A DNA stretch of 64,000 bases from Culex pipiens pallens (Eukaryota > Arthropoda > Insecta > Diptera > Culicidae), in contig NC_068938.1 in NCBI RefSeq assembly GCF_016801865.2, forward strand, positions 135,884,998 to 135,948,997. The letters are read 5' to 3'. The notes below the pieces were generated by a model. The model saw nothing but the letters and a program-made list of their open reading frames with translations, did not search any database and was not told the origin of the DNA. Below are positions 1 to 11,335 of this stretch, one piece after another; position 1 is the stretch's first letter, and each line of letters starts with the position of its first letter. Both the position numbers and the translations under genes were made by a program.

Positions 1-969
1 TCAAAATAAAGAAATAATTTTAGAACTTGAAACTGGATGTAATTTTCATGAATTACAACTTAGGCATTTTTGTTAGATAACAATATGTTTTCCTGTCTTC
101 AAATATTTTTTCATGTTAAATTGAAGTTTTCCCTAGATTATATCCCTCGAAAAAGTTTAAAAAATGCGATGAGCTATTTACAAAAAATGCTTAAAAAAAT
201 AATTTATTTGGGGGCACGACGGTCACCTCCTCCGGGGGTAAGACGGCCACCCGTGATTTGTGGATTTTATTTGATATAGGTTATATTTTTGACGGTTTTT
301 GACTATTAAGACATATTTGTAGATAAAGAAAAAGCATTTTTCAATAAAACTATATCTATTTTAAATCAAAATGCTGTTAACTACCGTTTCGACAACATTC
401 TTTACTGTGATATAGCAAAACTCATTGAATAGTATAAAATCCTATCAAACTTTTCATAAAAATCGCGAATTTAATATTGTTTACATAATTTTGATTTACT
501 TATTCTAATTGAAATACACATATAATTATTTTGCATCAAATTGTGTTTGTTTTGTAGTAAAAATGCACAGTTTTATATAAAATGTGGTCGCAATAATATG
601 AAATTCACTGAGCCAAAATATTAAATTTTTTAAACAGCATTTTCTTCACATTTGAAACCTGATTTTTTTCAACCAAAATAGTTATGATGTTCAGAGAAGT
701 CTGTTCAACCAACCATGTAGGTATTTGGGTGGATTTAGCAAAGTTATTAAGTTAATTTATAGCACTGGCCGTCTACCCCACATGGGTGGCCGTCTTACCC
801 CGCGTATTTCATAAATACACGATTTTTTTTTAGACCAACTAATTTAAGTTATTTCTATAATGGATTAGTAGTAGAACAATATGTACGTAATTTGAGATCA
901 AAATAATCTGTTGTGTAAATTTTATTAGACTTCTCCCTTAGGGTGGCCGTCTTACCCCCATCTCCCCTA
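1..969. mobile_element. Truncated foldback transposon ending in CTCCCCTA
   Basis: The right end of this stretch reads TACCCCCATCTCCCCTAC, the same outermost motif (TAGGGGAGA on the other strand) as the complete foldback at 16840-19711. The motif GTAAGACGGCCACCC occurs near 236-252, and its reverse complement recurs near 780-800 and 940-957, so the element has inverted subterminal repeats. The left terminus is not in the window. No transposase reading frame is present, so it is probably a non-autonomous DNA element. Confidence 0.5.
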
Positions 970-1430
970 CAAGCTTCCAGCGATTTGAGGGATGGATTCC
1001 CGTGGTCAGAATGAGCTCAAATTTGGAATTTAGCCAAGTGATGAGGCAATCTTTAACTTCAAAGGGTAGTCCCGAGGAAGCCCGGATTTTGACCACCCTA
1101 ATGTATACTTATCTTACTCATGCTATTTTTTACTTAAATTACAGCTTTAAATTATCAGCTACAAAAACAAACATTAATAAAATGATTGGCACATAAAACG
1201 AGACTAAGAAAAAATATTCAAAACAAGGTTTATCCTTTCCAATGTTCCTTAACCCTCTAATGGCAAATTTATCTTTAAAAATAATTATAATTCCCGTGGT
1301 CAGGGGGAAATTTTCAGCATTTTTATTTGTATTTATCTTGTTTAATTTATGTATTTTTTGGTAGTATTTAGCATATTCTACAATCTCCTTTCATTACCTT
1401 TTGCCTTTTAAGTTTTTTAATGTTTTATCG
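970..1430. other. AT-rich stretch without a recognised gene
   Basis: Only a 64-codon open stretch with no recognisable motif is seen. The sequence is AT-rich and looks like old repeat or intergenic DNA. Confidence 0.4.
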
Positions 1431-1800
1431 GGAACCGTGGTCTATGGGAGATTGCCTCTCACCCAGTTGGCCTGGGTTCGATCCCAGACGGTTCCAGTGG
1501 CATTTTTCGAGACGAGATTTTTCTGATCACGCCTTTTGTCGGACGGGAAGTAAATGATGGCCCCGGACTAACCTAAAAAAGGTTAGGTCGTTAGCTCAGT
1601 CCAGGTGTAGGAGTCGGTGGAGTCGCTGGTAGGCAGTTGGACTAACAATCGAAAGGTCGTCAGTTCGAATCCCGGGTGGAAGAAAGATTAGGTGTAAAAA
1701 GAGGTTTGCAATTGCCTCAACAATCAAGCCTTCGAACACCTAGTTTCGAGTAGGAATCTCGCAATCGAGAACGCCAAGGCAATGCTGTAGAGCGAATAAT
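1431..1800 (+). mobile_element. tRNA-derived SINE with two tRNA-like modules (copy 1)
   Basis: Two RNA polymerase III-like modules lie in tandem. The first (about 1431-1496) has a box-B-like GGGTTCGATCCC at 1474-1485 and complementary ends (GGAACCG and CGGTTCC) that could pair as an acceptor stem. The second (about 1585-1680) has a box-A-like TTAGCTCAGTCCAGG and a box-B-like AGTTCGAATCCC. A tail follows that is shared with the copy at 21890-23510 (cloverleaf-distal block TTAGGTGTAAAAAGAGG and block TAGTTTCGAGTAGGAATC). Two tRNA-related regions in one SINE match the organisation described for Twin SINEs of Culex. Family assignment is inference; no target duplication was identified. Confidence 0.6.
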
Positions 1801-3938
1801 TTGATGAGGGATGTCTGGGACATTAGAAAAAATACTGCATCCTTGTAGTGAAAACACAGCCAAAGTTGACTCCAGTAAAAATAACATTTTAAAAACATTG
1901 ACAAAGTCACATAAAACAAGTGTTTTAGATAGAGTCCCGCCTAGAGGGTAAAAATAAATAAAAAGGTTAGAAATTTGATCTCAGTCGCGAGTTATTAGTT
2001 GTTAATGTAGGAAAGGAGAATTTAAGAAAAAAAATATGCTTGGATAAGTTTAAGATGATCAAAAATTTCATCTTTTGAGCTATAGCACAAAGTGACCAAA
2101 ATTGTTATGACCAGGTTAGGATTTGAAAAAGGGGATTTGTTGCAAGATATAAAAATTATGGTTTAAATGATTTTTTTTATTCATAAGACTGGTACATTTA
2201 AAGTATTTGTCACCCCCCTTTCAAGGTTGGCCTGAATAATCAGGGGGCAAAAAAAAATTCTCAAAAAAACTTAAAAATATCAATTAAAATTTAAGTGCAA
2301 TCAGCTTAAATCAATTTAAAGTACATTCCCCTGCGTAAAGATTATTTTTTTTTGCATTTTTGGGTTGATTTCAATATTATTTGAATTTTTGAAAATTTTC
2401 GATGTTTAGTATCGCAAAAAGTTTTTTTGCGCTCAAATTTTTGTTTTCGTCAAATTTTACATTTTTTGAAAACTAAAGATTGCAAAACAACTTAACTATT
2501 GTAAAATGCATTTTAAAACACTTTTTGCATTGAAATGTTGAGACTACGGGACAAAAACTATGATTTTTTGTGCATCGGCCTCATCGGTTTCGCAATCGAT
2601 AAGTATTTTACATATGTGTTTATGAAGTGCACCATTTTCATCAAGCTAGATCACATTTGAACATGTTCTTTTCGCAAAATTTCCTATAAATTTGCTAGGA
2701 AACATTGAAAACATTGCTGAGGTACTAACATTAATAGAAAAACAATTTATATGTTTGTTATTCTTAGGTTTTTTTAAAGTGTCAAGCAAAAAGCGAAAAA
2801 AAAACTATTTTCAAATTGTTCAAAATATTTTTAACTTATTAAAAGGTCAAAATTAATTTGTTTAAACTTCAACGATTATAATGCTTGATTCAAATTCAAC
2901 ATTAGATCAAACAATTTAGTCAAATTAGTAGTGTATGTTAAAGCAACAAGTTGCAAACAGAAGGATCTTAAAATTATCCAACAATCCAAACCAGTATCGA
3001 GTGTCGAATCAATGGAATTTTAGACCAATTTCTTCTTGAATTCTCCTTTACTGTACCAACAAATTTTCAGAAGACACCAAATCAATCAAAAGATTGCATG
3101 TCAAGATACAGAATTATGAAAATTTACAAAGCATTGCTGTTTGTATGGAAACTTGTATGCAAAAGTTGAGGTAAATATAAAAGCCTTTTTGAGAGGCATT
3201 TCAATATTTCATGAATGCTGCTGAAAGTAAAAAATATAATGATGCAATGTGTTACTGATTAGAAAACGTAAAAAAACGCAAATTATTTTCAATTGTAGGC
3301 AAGTATAAGTATAGTAGAAACGCAAAAAAAACATAATTTGAATACGCCAGAGATTCAAAAAAAAATTAACAACGGTTGTTGCAAGGGTCATTCATCGAAT
3401 TCAAATTTCACTCAAACTATTTATCAGCAAACCGAGAAAGCTTACCGATGAATGCATTAATCCTCACACGAATCCACTTCTCCATGCGCCGTGAAAACAT
3501 CCTCCGGTGGTGATTTAGCCGTATTCCACACTCCTCGGAATCAAACTCGCACTCGCCGCCTCGACCATTATTTACTTTCTCGAAAGCTCCCAGTGTGTTA
3601 TTCCAGGGTGCACAACATAAATATAAACTTGGCTTTCGTCGAACAGCTACGTTAAATACCCTCCGGATGCATACATCACTTAGAAAGCGACACGTTCTCA
3701 GGTGGAAATCAAACATAATGCAGTTCCGTTGCAAGTCCCCCGGACCAGGATTTGGGGAATTTTCGATTTGGTTGCATTCACGGTTTGGTGAGAGTGCAGC
3801 AGCTATTGAATGGCTTTTCGGTATGATTCAGGATATGGGCTTCCGCCATCCTCGGGAAGAAGCGGTTTGATTTCATGAAAAGAAAGTTCGAACGCTTTCG
3901 TGATGATTTAGTGCGATTGGAAATTATGTTAAATAGTA
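1801..3938. other. AT-rich repeat-derived and intergenic DNA, no gene seen
   Basis: At about 2205-2260 a block with CACCCCCCTTTCAAGGTTGG and AATCAGGGGGC is a fragment of a repeat also seen near 8330-8430 and, inverted, near 14165-14245. From about 3400 the sequence becomes less AT-rich and looks low-copy. The overlapping 91- and 105-codon open stretches on opposite strands at 3417-3870 have no domain or splice context that supports a gene. Confidence 0.4.
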
Positions 3939-4217
3939 CCGTAAACTGGGGTTTCTTCGATACTCTGGGTGGCTTAGGTCAGTATTATCAAGTTTTCTTT
4001 TCATCTTAAGGATTGGAACATTTCATGAAATTAAATATTAATCCAACCGAGAAAAACATAATCCAAGACTCAAATGTTTTCTATGGTAACGAATTTTTAT
4101 ATGAATTATTTCACCTGCTAGATTCAGTATAGCAAAATAAAGTTTAAATTAATGTCTAAAGGAAAAAAGCAGTCGGATTTTTTTTTCCAAGATCGTTTCA
4201 ATCACCCCACATCACGG
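3939..4217. mobile_element. 279-bp MITE with CCGT...GGGG ends and TA target duplication
   Basis: The left end reads CCGTAAACTGGGGTTTCTTC and the right end, reverse-complemented, CCGTGATGTGGGGTGATTGA. TA flanks both sides (3937-3938 and 4218-4219). The same terminal pattern (CCGTnAnnTGGGG, flanking TA) is seen at 45596-45810, so these are two members of one family. There is no coding capacity. TA duplications are typical of Tc1/mariner-type elements, which is the likeliest source of its transposase (inference). Confidence 0.65.
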
Positions 4218-5344
4218 TACTAGAGGTTCTTTGAAGTCATTGGAAGATTTCGGCTCTATTCAAAGTCCCCAAAAGAATAAAGAATAAAATACTTGACATA
4301 ATCATGTCCACAGACACCGACCAGATTCTGCAAAGTGAAAATGCTTTTGGGAAATTCCATGTTCATTCTAATTACATTACAGCCAGAGGTCCCAGCGTTT
4401 GCATTCAGCCTTGCAGTCAGGGGAAGAGCTCTCCAATCGGATTGTGCGCCACTCTCCTGTCGGAGTGGATTTATTTTCCGTACAAGTTTTCCACATTTCA
4501 CAAGTGTCACATTGCACCATTCTCAAGCGCTGCTGGCTGGCCGAGGTTCGCAGAAAGAATACTCAAATACCGACCGAAATCGAAAATAAATTTTATCGCT
4601 AGAGATTTAGCTGAAATAATAGAAAATGCACTCAACGAAATTTATCTTATCCTCTGGCCCTGGTACAAAAGGGGCCACTCTCGCTCGGAGCTGGACCTGG
4701 ACGGGAAGGGTGGTCCTTATGATGACCAAACGATTTGTCTCCGGACACTCCAGCTGATCCTTATCCTCCACCCACTCCCTCCCAGCTGGACGTCACCACC
4801 CTTTCCTGCTGGAGCTCCAAACTTCCCAAAGTTGCACTTCTCTGTCCATTGTTCGCATCACTGGACATAATTCATTTTTGCATAATTCATTTTCCATTCC
4901 TCCTTCTTCGTTTTCCAGAGAGGGTGATGGGGAAGAAGAGAAGGAAAACTCTTCCGTGGCACAGACACACACATCTGGTGGGGAAGCAAAGGCAAGAGAA
5001 CGATAAAAATGTGCATTTACATACAAACACTTGCACACGTTCCCACCCCCACCCCTACAGTGTGGCCACTCCGGATTGCTTCGGATCCGTAGAAGACACA
5101 CCACCACTGGCCATTCCGAGACAAGTGGATTTGTGGGGAATGGGGGAGGAAGGAACTGTCCAGTCAAATAACACAACAAATTCAATTTATTTGAGATAAC
5201 TTTTTAGGATTTTTCTTTTCAAAGTCTCCTTGTCTCCCCTCCATACTTTTGGTTTATTTCTGGGTGACCAGTGCCCTCTCCGGTAGGGTTCGCAAAAAAA
5301 TTCACTCGAAATGTCTGTAATTTATAAAATGTTGTTTCTGGATG
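4218..5344. other. Low-copy, higher-GC intergenic or intronic DNA
   Basis: Open stretches of up to 188 codons overlap on both strands here (for example 4304-4870 plus). They have no recognisable domain, and their composition looks like chance openness in GC-richer DNA. No splice-site-bounded exon could be argued. Confidence 0.35.
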
Positions 5345-5787
5345 TTAGGGGCAGGGGGGTAAAATGGCCCCCTAAGTAAAATCCATCAAAAACCATAGAA
5401 AAATATACAAATTTTATGAATTCAGTGTAGTAGGCTTATGCTTTGGGATGTTCCCTTCAATGATCTTTGCTTAGTTGATGATTTTTTTTAATTATATTTA
5501 TTTTTGATGCACTGTTTCCTATGCAGATAGGACATTTTGAAACAATTTATTTAAAATTGTTTCAAAATGTCCTATCTGCATAGGAAACCCATGACTCATA
5601 GGTTGTTTTGAAATTTTACTCTAGATTTAAGACCCTCAAAATAAATAGAAATAGATAGTTATGTAAAGAAAATTAAATTTTTGCTCATAGTTTGACGTCT
5701 TTTATTTAAAACGTAACTTATAATTGTTTTAAACCCCTTTCTAAAGCTCAAAACCAAGGGTGGCCCATTCTGCCCCCCTGCCCCTAA
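5345..5787. mobile_element. 443-bp MITE with TTAGGGGCAGGGGGG terminal inverted repeats
   Basis: The left end TTAGGGGCAGGGGGGTAAAA is mirrored at the right by TGCCCCCCTGCCCCTAA, giving terminal inverted repeats of about 28 bp with a few mismatches. There is no protein-coding capacity. No convincing target duplication was found. The interior carries a perfect long hairpin, listed separately. Confidence 0.6.
5514..5588. repeat. Perfect 35-bp inverted repeat with a 5-nt loop
   Basis: Bases 5514-5548 and 5554-5588 are exact reverse complements. The arm begins GTTTCCTATGCAGATAGGAC and the loop is ATTTA. A transcript would fold into an uninterrupted 35-bp stem. It sits near the middle of the 5345-5787 MITE. 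Its perfection contrasts with the diverged terminal repeats of the host element. Confidence 0.85.
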
Positions 5788-6206
5788 CTTAAAAATCATT
5801 TCGAAAAAAAATACTTTTCTTTTAAGGGCTTGTATAAGCATTGGAGTGACAAGAAAAAATGAAAATGCTGGAAAATCGTAAGACCTGGCTCAATCTTTTA
5901 GGTAATATAAGTAACTGTGCCAATTTTAAACAAAATCGGTTAAGGGTTAAGGGTCGCTTTTTAGCGTTGAAGTTTGTATGGAAAAAATCTAAAAAAAATG
6001 TATGGGGAAAAGCAAAAATTTCAAAATTCCGCCAAAAGGTGGCGTTAAATTAGTCGAATCATTGTCAAGTGTGAGATTCTTATGTAAAATTTTATGACAA
6101 ACAACTTTATCAAAAATCACTAAACGATCCGAGTTAACCCTGATGAGTTATGAGCGATTTAAAGAAGACGTTTTTGTATGAAAACATTTTCTTCACAAAC
6201 TTCAAT
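5788..6206. other. Outer flank of the 6207-8138 foldback; part of an older inverted repeat
   Basis: The block AAAATCGGTTAAGGGTTAAG with GGTCGCTTTTTA near 5931-5963 recurs in inverted form at about 8143-8185 on the other side of the foldback. The foldback therefore appears to sit inside an older palindromic repeat. Bases 6060-6200 resemble the interior of the hAT-like element at 40913-41403. No gene is seen. Confidence 0.4.
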
Positions 6207-8138
6207 GAGCAACTCTCTACAAAATCGGCCGATTTCGACCATTTTTATTTTTTGTATTTTTTGATTTGACTCAAACTTTGTGGGGGCCTTCCCTAAGACC
6301 AAATAAGCTATTTTGCGTCCTTGGTTCACCCATACAAGTCTCCATACAATTTTGGCAGCTGTCCATACAAAAATGGTATGTAAATATTCAAACAGCTGTA
6401 ACTTTTGAGTGAATTTTTTGATCAATTTGGTGTCTTCGGCAAAGTTGTAGGTATTGTTGAGGACTTTTGAGAAAAAAATAGGCACACGGAAAAAAAAATT
6501 TGAGGATTTTTTTTCAACTTTTTTTTTCACTAAAACTCAATTTCCCAAAATACGTATTTTTTGATTTTCGAGATTTTTTGATATGTTTTAGGGGACAAAA
6601 ATCCGCAACTTTTGAGCCATAGAGAAACATGGTCAAAAAATCTGCCGCCGAGTTATGATTTTTTGAAAAAATAGTGATTTTTGGAAAAAATCGAAGTTTT
6701 ATGAAAAAACAAGTTAGACATTATTTTTTAATGCAAAATAGAATTTGCAATCGAAAAGTACTTTACAGATTTTTTTGATAAAGGGCTCCGTTTTCAAGAT
6801 ATAGCCACCGAAAGTTTGATTTTAGCGAAATATTTGCAGTTTTTCAATTTTAAAAAATAGTGACCATGAGTGACCATTTCTAAAAATATTTTTTTTGATA
6901 AGTTCAGAAAATTTGCTATAAAATTGTCTAAGAGACATTGAAGATTGGACCTCGGGTTGCTGAGATAGAGCCACTTTAAGAAAAAGAAACACGAAAATTG
7001 AAGTTTTCTTAATATCACCAAAAAACCAACATTTTCTAATGACGATATCTCAGCAACTAATGGTCCGATTTTCAATGTTAATACATGAAACATTCGTGGA
7101 ATTTTCCGATCTTTTCGAAAAAAATATTATGAAAATTTTTAAATCAAGACTAGCATTTTAAATGGGTGTAATATTCAATGTTTGGCCCTTTTAAAATATT
7201 AGTCTTGATTTAAAAAATTTCAAATATTTTTTTTCGAAAAGATCGAAAAATTTCACGATTGTTTTATGTATTAACATTGAAAATCGGACCATTAATTGCT
7301 GAGATATCGTCATTAGAAAATGGTGGGCTGTAGGGGTGAGACTTAGGAAACTTCAATTTTCGTGTTTCTTTTTCTTTAAGCCGATGTATCTCAGCAACCA
7401 GAGGTCCAATCTTCAATGTCTCTTAGACAATTTTATAGCAAATTTTCTGAATTTATCAAAAAAAATATTTTTAGAAATGGTCACTCATGGTCACTATTTT
7501 TTAAAATTGAAAAACTGCAAATATTTCGCTAAAATCAAACTTTCGGTGGCTATATCTAGAAAACGGAGCCCTTTATCAAAAAAATATGTAGAGTACTTTT
7601 CGATTGCAAATTCAATTTTGCATTAAAAAATAATGTCAAACTTGTTTTTGCATAAAACTTCGATTTTTTCCAAAAATCACTATTTTTTCAAAAAATCATA
7701 ACTCGGCGGCAGATTTTTTGACCATGTTTTTCTATGGCTCAAAAGTTGTGGATTTTTGTCCCCTAAAACATATCAAAAAATCTCGAAAATCAAAAAATAC
7801 GTATTTTCGGAAATTGAGTTTTAGTGAAAAAAAAGCTGAAAAAAAAATCCTAAATTTTTTTTTTCCGTTTACCTATTTTTTTCTCAAAAGTCCTCAACAA
7901 TACCAACAACTTTGCCGAAAACACCAAATTGATCAAAAAATTCACTCAAAAGTTACAGCTGTTTGAATATATACATACCATTTTTGTATGGACAGCTGCC
8001 AAAATTGTATGGAGACTTGTATGGGTGAACCAATGACACAAAATAGCATATTTGGTCATAGGGAAGGCCCCCAAAAAGTTTGAGCCAAATAAAAAAATAC
8101 AAATAAAATCCATTTCCGGTTTTGGTAGAGAATTGCTC
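6207..8138. mobile_element. 1.9-kb foldback transposon, GAGCAA(T/C)TCTCTA ends, 4-bp target duplication (copy 1)
   Basis: The element starts GAGCAACTCTCTACAAAAT and ends GGTAGAGAATTGCTC. The arms are inverted along almost their whole length (for example TTGGTGTCTTCGGCAAAG near 6428 and its reverse complement near 7912) and meet near 7145-7205 around a short spacer. The 4-bp duplication CAAT flanks it at 6203-6206 and 8139-8142. The 96-123-codon open stretches inside are low-complexity shadows of the palindrome and no transposase is seen. The second complete copy is at 28876-30810; fragments lie at 14908-15505 and 37287-37781. A 4-bp duplication and GAG start would fit a Sola-type element, but that is a guess. 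Confidence 0.75.
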
Positions 8139-8489
8139 CAATGATAAAAAGCGACCCTTAACCTTTGACCGATTTTGCGCAAAATTTTCAAAGTTACTTA
8201 TTTTTGCCTAAGGAATTGAATCAGGGGGTATCCCTGCTGTCGATTTTATTTACTTTCACCCCAATGAGAATGTTTTTTTTTTTTTTTCATACAATAATCA
8301 ACAGTTTTCTTGATTTTTCAATTTGTTTAAGGCCGTTGCAAATATTTTTCTAAGTTTATGTCACCTCCCCCTCCCTCCCTTCAAAATTGGTCCGAAAAAT
8401 CAGGGGGAATTTTTATAACATTTCGACATTTTTTTTCGCAAAAAATCAAATTTTTGTCAATACTTAGATATTTTGGAAACAAATGATTG
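8139..8489. other. Repeat fragments, no gene
   Basis: The first ~70 bases are the right outer arm matching 5893-5965. About 8330-8430 is a fragment of the repeat that contains TTTATGTCACCTCCCCCTCC and AAAATTGGTCCGAAAAATCA, seen inverted near 14165-14245. Confidence 0.4.
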
Positions 8490-9097
8490 CAAAACTGGAC
8501 TGGACTGGACAGTTGCATCGTCTACACAACGAATATGTATCGCGATAACTCGTGATACTTACAAGCAAACTCCTAATGTTATGTTTTTATATCAAAATAT
8601 TTGTAATTGTCTGCTGTACAATTTTGTAGAACATTGTTACACTCTAAAAAGTAACTATGCAAAGTTACAAAAAACGTAATTCTAAAATAAAAAAGAACAT
8701 TAAATTTCCCTTAAAATGCCAACAAAATTTACAGTAGAGTAACGAAAAATGGCAGAGTTTTTTTTAAAACTATTTTTGTATATTTTCGATGATAAAATGG
8801 TTTTTTTTCGAATTTCAAGGTACGCCATCAAATCGTGCGTCCAATTTTACATAAAAGTCCTTTTGAAACCAAATTTCCATATCATTACAATGTCAGGCTG
8901 CAAATTATAAAAAAAACACGTCTTTTTTCGAATGCTCAAAAATGGAAGGGGTCGTACCGCCCCTCCGTCACGAGATATCGAAAAATGGAGCTCGGATTCG
9001 TGATCAAGGACAAAAGTTACCCCTTAGGACAAAGTTTCACGCACCTTGAAGGTCGGGGCATCTTTTTCCGATTTCGTGTGAGTTGGCAGAGAACTTC
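8490..9097. mobile_element. Half copy of the GGGTAATTCTC foldback family
   Basis: This stretch matches, in order, the right arm and some left-arm sequence of the complete element at 44728-48904. Shared blocks include CATAAAAGTCC, GGGGTCGTACCGCC, CTCGGATTCGTGATCA and TTACCCCTTAGGACAAAGTT. The left portion has an inverted counterpart near 45235-45310. The end near 9085-9097 (GTGTGAGTTGGCAGAGAACT) corresponds to the family terminus but has decayed. Confidence 0.55.
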
Positions 9098-9639
9098 CCA
9101 AAAATAAATTTCCAACATATTTTAGAAGTCAGACCTTTGAAAAAAAAAATGCTGATGATTCGTAGTAATATAGTGAGGCGTGTAGTGAGGTGTGCTTTTT
9201 TTGCCTTGTCATTTAACGTTCAGTTATTAAGAATATGGGCGGACGATCGCGGCTCCGTTCGGTTGCGGGGCTGCCGGAAGTTGGACTGGCTGCACGGATT
9301 TCAAGCACGATTTTTTTTTTGAGAGTTTGAAAAAGCTCACTTTCATCAACTGAAATTTCAGTAAATTATTCAGTTATTCAGATTTTACTGAATTCTCAGT
9401 TAATTGTTATTGTTAATTGTCACTTTGGTATACGATTAACTGAAATTTCAGTAAAATAGTTGTCAAAACAACTGAAATTTCAGCTAAAAAAAATGTCAAA
9501 TTATTTTGCTGACAATTCAGTTATTTTCTTGTGTCAGTTTGACAGATCATTGCTGAAGATTCAGCATTCGTTGCTGGTATTTCAGTTATCACGAATTGAT
9601 TTTTCTTTCCATGAGAAATGTTTCCAATGCTGTCAGGAC
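9098..9639. other. AT-rich DNA with repeated palindrome ACTGAAATTTCAG
   Basis: The palindrome CTGAAATTTCAG occurs three times between about 9349 and 9483, with further ATTCAG and TTCAGTTA half motifs between. No gene is recognised. The reiterated half-sites look like subterminal repeats of a small DNA transposon, but its ends could not be fixed. Confidence 0.4.
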
Positions 9640-9859
9640 TACACAGCAAAAAATTGTGTAAATTTGGAAGGTGTAATTTTGGAGGTTGAATATTACCTCT
9701 TTTATGATGTGGTTTTACCTCATTATACACTGAAAAAGCGACATTACACCAGAATAGTGGTAAAATTACACATTTTCAGAGGTAAAATTGCACATTTTTC
9801 TGACATAAAAGATGTACCCCTTCCCAGATGTAATATTACCATGATTTTTTTTCTGTGTA
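9640..9859. mobile_element. 220-bp MITE with TACACAG...CTGTGTA ends (copy 1)
   Basis: The ends TACACAGCAAAAAA and TTTTTTTTCTGTGTA are inverted repeats. Internal blocks GGTTGAATATTACCTC and TAATATTACCATGATTTTTT are shared with the copy at 19775-19974. There is no coding capacity. Confidence 0.6.
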
Positions 9860-10180
9860 TCCATAAACCACGTGGACACTTTTTGTAAATCTCAAACCCC
9901 CAAGTGGACTGAGAGTACCAATACGGAAAAAAGATCAGTTGTGTTTGGGGCGTGAGTATTCAGGCTTGATAATTGTAGTTGCTGAGAGCTGATAGTTTAT
10001 TTTTCATTTTTCAAGCCTGCTCTCAAAAATGGTTTAGGAATTATTCTATTTATTTTAAAGTCCTGCTCATTATTATAAGAATTATTGTGTTTATGAATAT
10101 ATTTAAGAAGTTTATAAATATTACTATTTATTTCATTTATTCCACATTTGACCTTTTCTCCATCCAACTTTATATCCTTC
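9860..10180. other. No gene seen; short transposon remnant
   Basis: The start (TCCATAAACCACGTGGACAC) matches the terminus of the 92-bp palindromic MITE at 15130-15221. The remainder is AT-rich and featureless. Confidence 0.4.
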
Positions 10181-10194
10181 AACGTTTTGTTGCA

Positions 10195-10407
10195 AACCTT
10201 TGCGACTGTGGGCAGGGTTATCAGGACATCGACCATCTCGTATGGGCGTGTCCAGATCACCAGGCTCACAGAATTAAGTTGAAAGATACCCTCAGGGCCC
10301 GAGGAAGACCACCAGAAATCCCGATGCGAGACGCGTTATCTCAACTTGACCGTGATGTTCTCTATCCGATCTATCAGTTCCTCTCAGATTCCAAAATATC
10401 TATTTAG
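10195..10407 (+). pseudogene. C-terminal fragment of a LINE ORF2 (reverse transcriptase polyprotein)
   Basis: The last ~70 codons of a LINE ORF2 remain. They include a Cys/His cluster starting CDCG, followed by DIDHLVWACP with a His and a Cys, then a tail RDALSQLDRDVLYPIYQFL. This zinc-finger-like cluster near the C terminus of ORF2 is characteristic of several insect non-LTR clades. The endonuclease and reverse transcriptase domains are absent because of 5' truncation at the insertion junction. The frame stays open upstream to 9979, but that part lies outside the target duplication and is host DNA. The fragment cannot encode an active enzyme. Confidence 0.8.
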
Positions 10408-10789
10408 TTTTCTTCCAGTTAGTTTTCCTTCAGTTAGTTTTCCTTCTGTTAGTATAACTCGCCTTCGCACAAAGCCGTCGTTTCTGGATTGCACCGGAAG
10501 CAAAGCAAGACCGCCCCAGCAGCTGGACACCGAGTTGCGGCTGAGGACAAAACGCAAAGGCCAGAAGAGCCAACCAAGACCCCTACATAATCCCCCTTCC
10601 CTTCCCACGCCTTGTCTTTAACATCAATCCCTTCCCTACTAACCCCGAGTAGGCCGCGGGTAATCGGCTCCCCTCCCACTAACATTTACACACAAGATCC
10701 TCTGTAATTATTAAGTCAAATGTAATTACAAAAGCCGACTCGGTCCTAACCAGGTCCCAGTACCGAAAGGACCTAAAAAAAAAAAATAA
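10195..10789 (+). mobile_element. 5'-truncated non-LTR retrotransposon with 14-bp target duplication
   Basis: The 14-base sequence AACGTTTTGTTGCA is present exactly at 10181-10194 and 10790-10803 and bounds the insertion. The element begins inside the ORF2 coding sequence, runs through a roughly 380-bp GC-richer 3' UTR, and ends in an A-rich tail (A-run followed by TAAA). This is the typical product of incomplete target-primed reverse transcription. The perfect duplication suggests a fairly recent insertion. The clade (I or Jockey group) is inferred only from the ORF2 tail. Confidence 0.88.
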
Positions 10790-10803
10790 AACGTTTTGTT
10801 GCA

Positions 10804-11335
10804 CATCCATTGTACATATGTTTCATTATTTAGGTTGAAAAAATTTGATCGATTGTTATTGAAATATCAGCAAATAAAAAAGTGACTTATTATATGACAC
10901 TAAGAAAACCTTTAAAAAAATCTAATTGTACACAGCAAAAAATCCGATGGTAAAATCGCATGCAAAAGCATGCACATCACCTTCGTCAAAATAAGCACTT
11001 AATACTACACACTGCATGTACATTTTTTGCAAACACAAAAAAAAAGATGCAACCGACGGGATTTAAACCCAGCACCAACAGTACGGACTGGTGCCTTAGC
11101 CCACTGGGCCATCAGACCGATGTAAGGATAAACGCATACATTTCGGTCAAGTAGGTTTCCCATACTGATGGGCTACATATTTCAGGGTGTAAAATCACAT
11201 AAAATTGCATAAAATAATGCAATATTTATTTTGCACCTGCCTTTTTGCACCTTGCCTTTTACATGCAGCTGGAGCTGAATGCATGTTTTCTGTTGAGAGT
11301 TGAGGATTACCTACTACTAAAAAAATGGTTTAGTT
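10804..11335. other. Intergenic DNA containing a tRNA-like SINE head
   Basis: Starts directly after the LINE target duplication. It contains the ACACAGCAAAAAATCC block (10930-10945), the tRNA-like head annotated separately, and an AT-rich tail with repeats of TAAAATTGCA near 11190-11230. No gene. Confidence 0.4.
11047..11125 (-). mobile_element. tRNA-like SINE head
   Basis: On the minus strand, CATCGGTCTGATGGCCCAGT is followed by GGGCTAAGGCACC and a box-B-like GGGTTTAAATCCCG, then CGGTTGC. Box-A-like TGGCCCAGTGGGCTAAGG and box B have tRNA spacing. The acceptor ends do not pair well and there is surrounding repeat sequence, so this is more likely a tRNA-derived SINE or tRNA pseudogene than a functional tRNA. 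Confidence 0.45.

Noticed and set aside
4304..4870. 188-codon ORF
   Set aside because: No domain, signal or coding-like pattern; it overlaps equally open frames in other frames in a GC-richer intergenic stretch.
9979..10407. 142-codon ORF as a host gene
   Set aside because: Only the part after 10195 is protein-like and it is a LINE ORF2 tail; the first 70 codons are host AT-rich DNA outside the target duplication.
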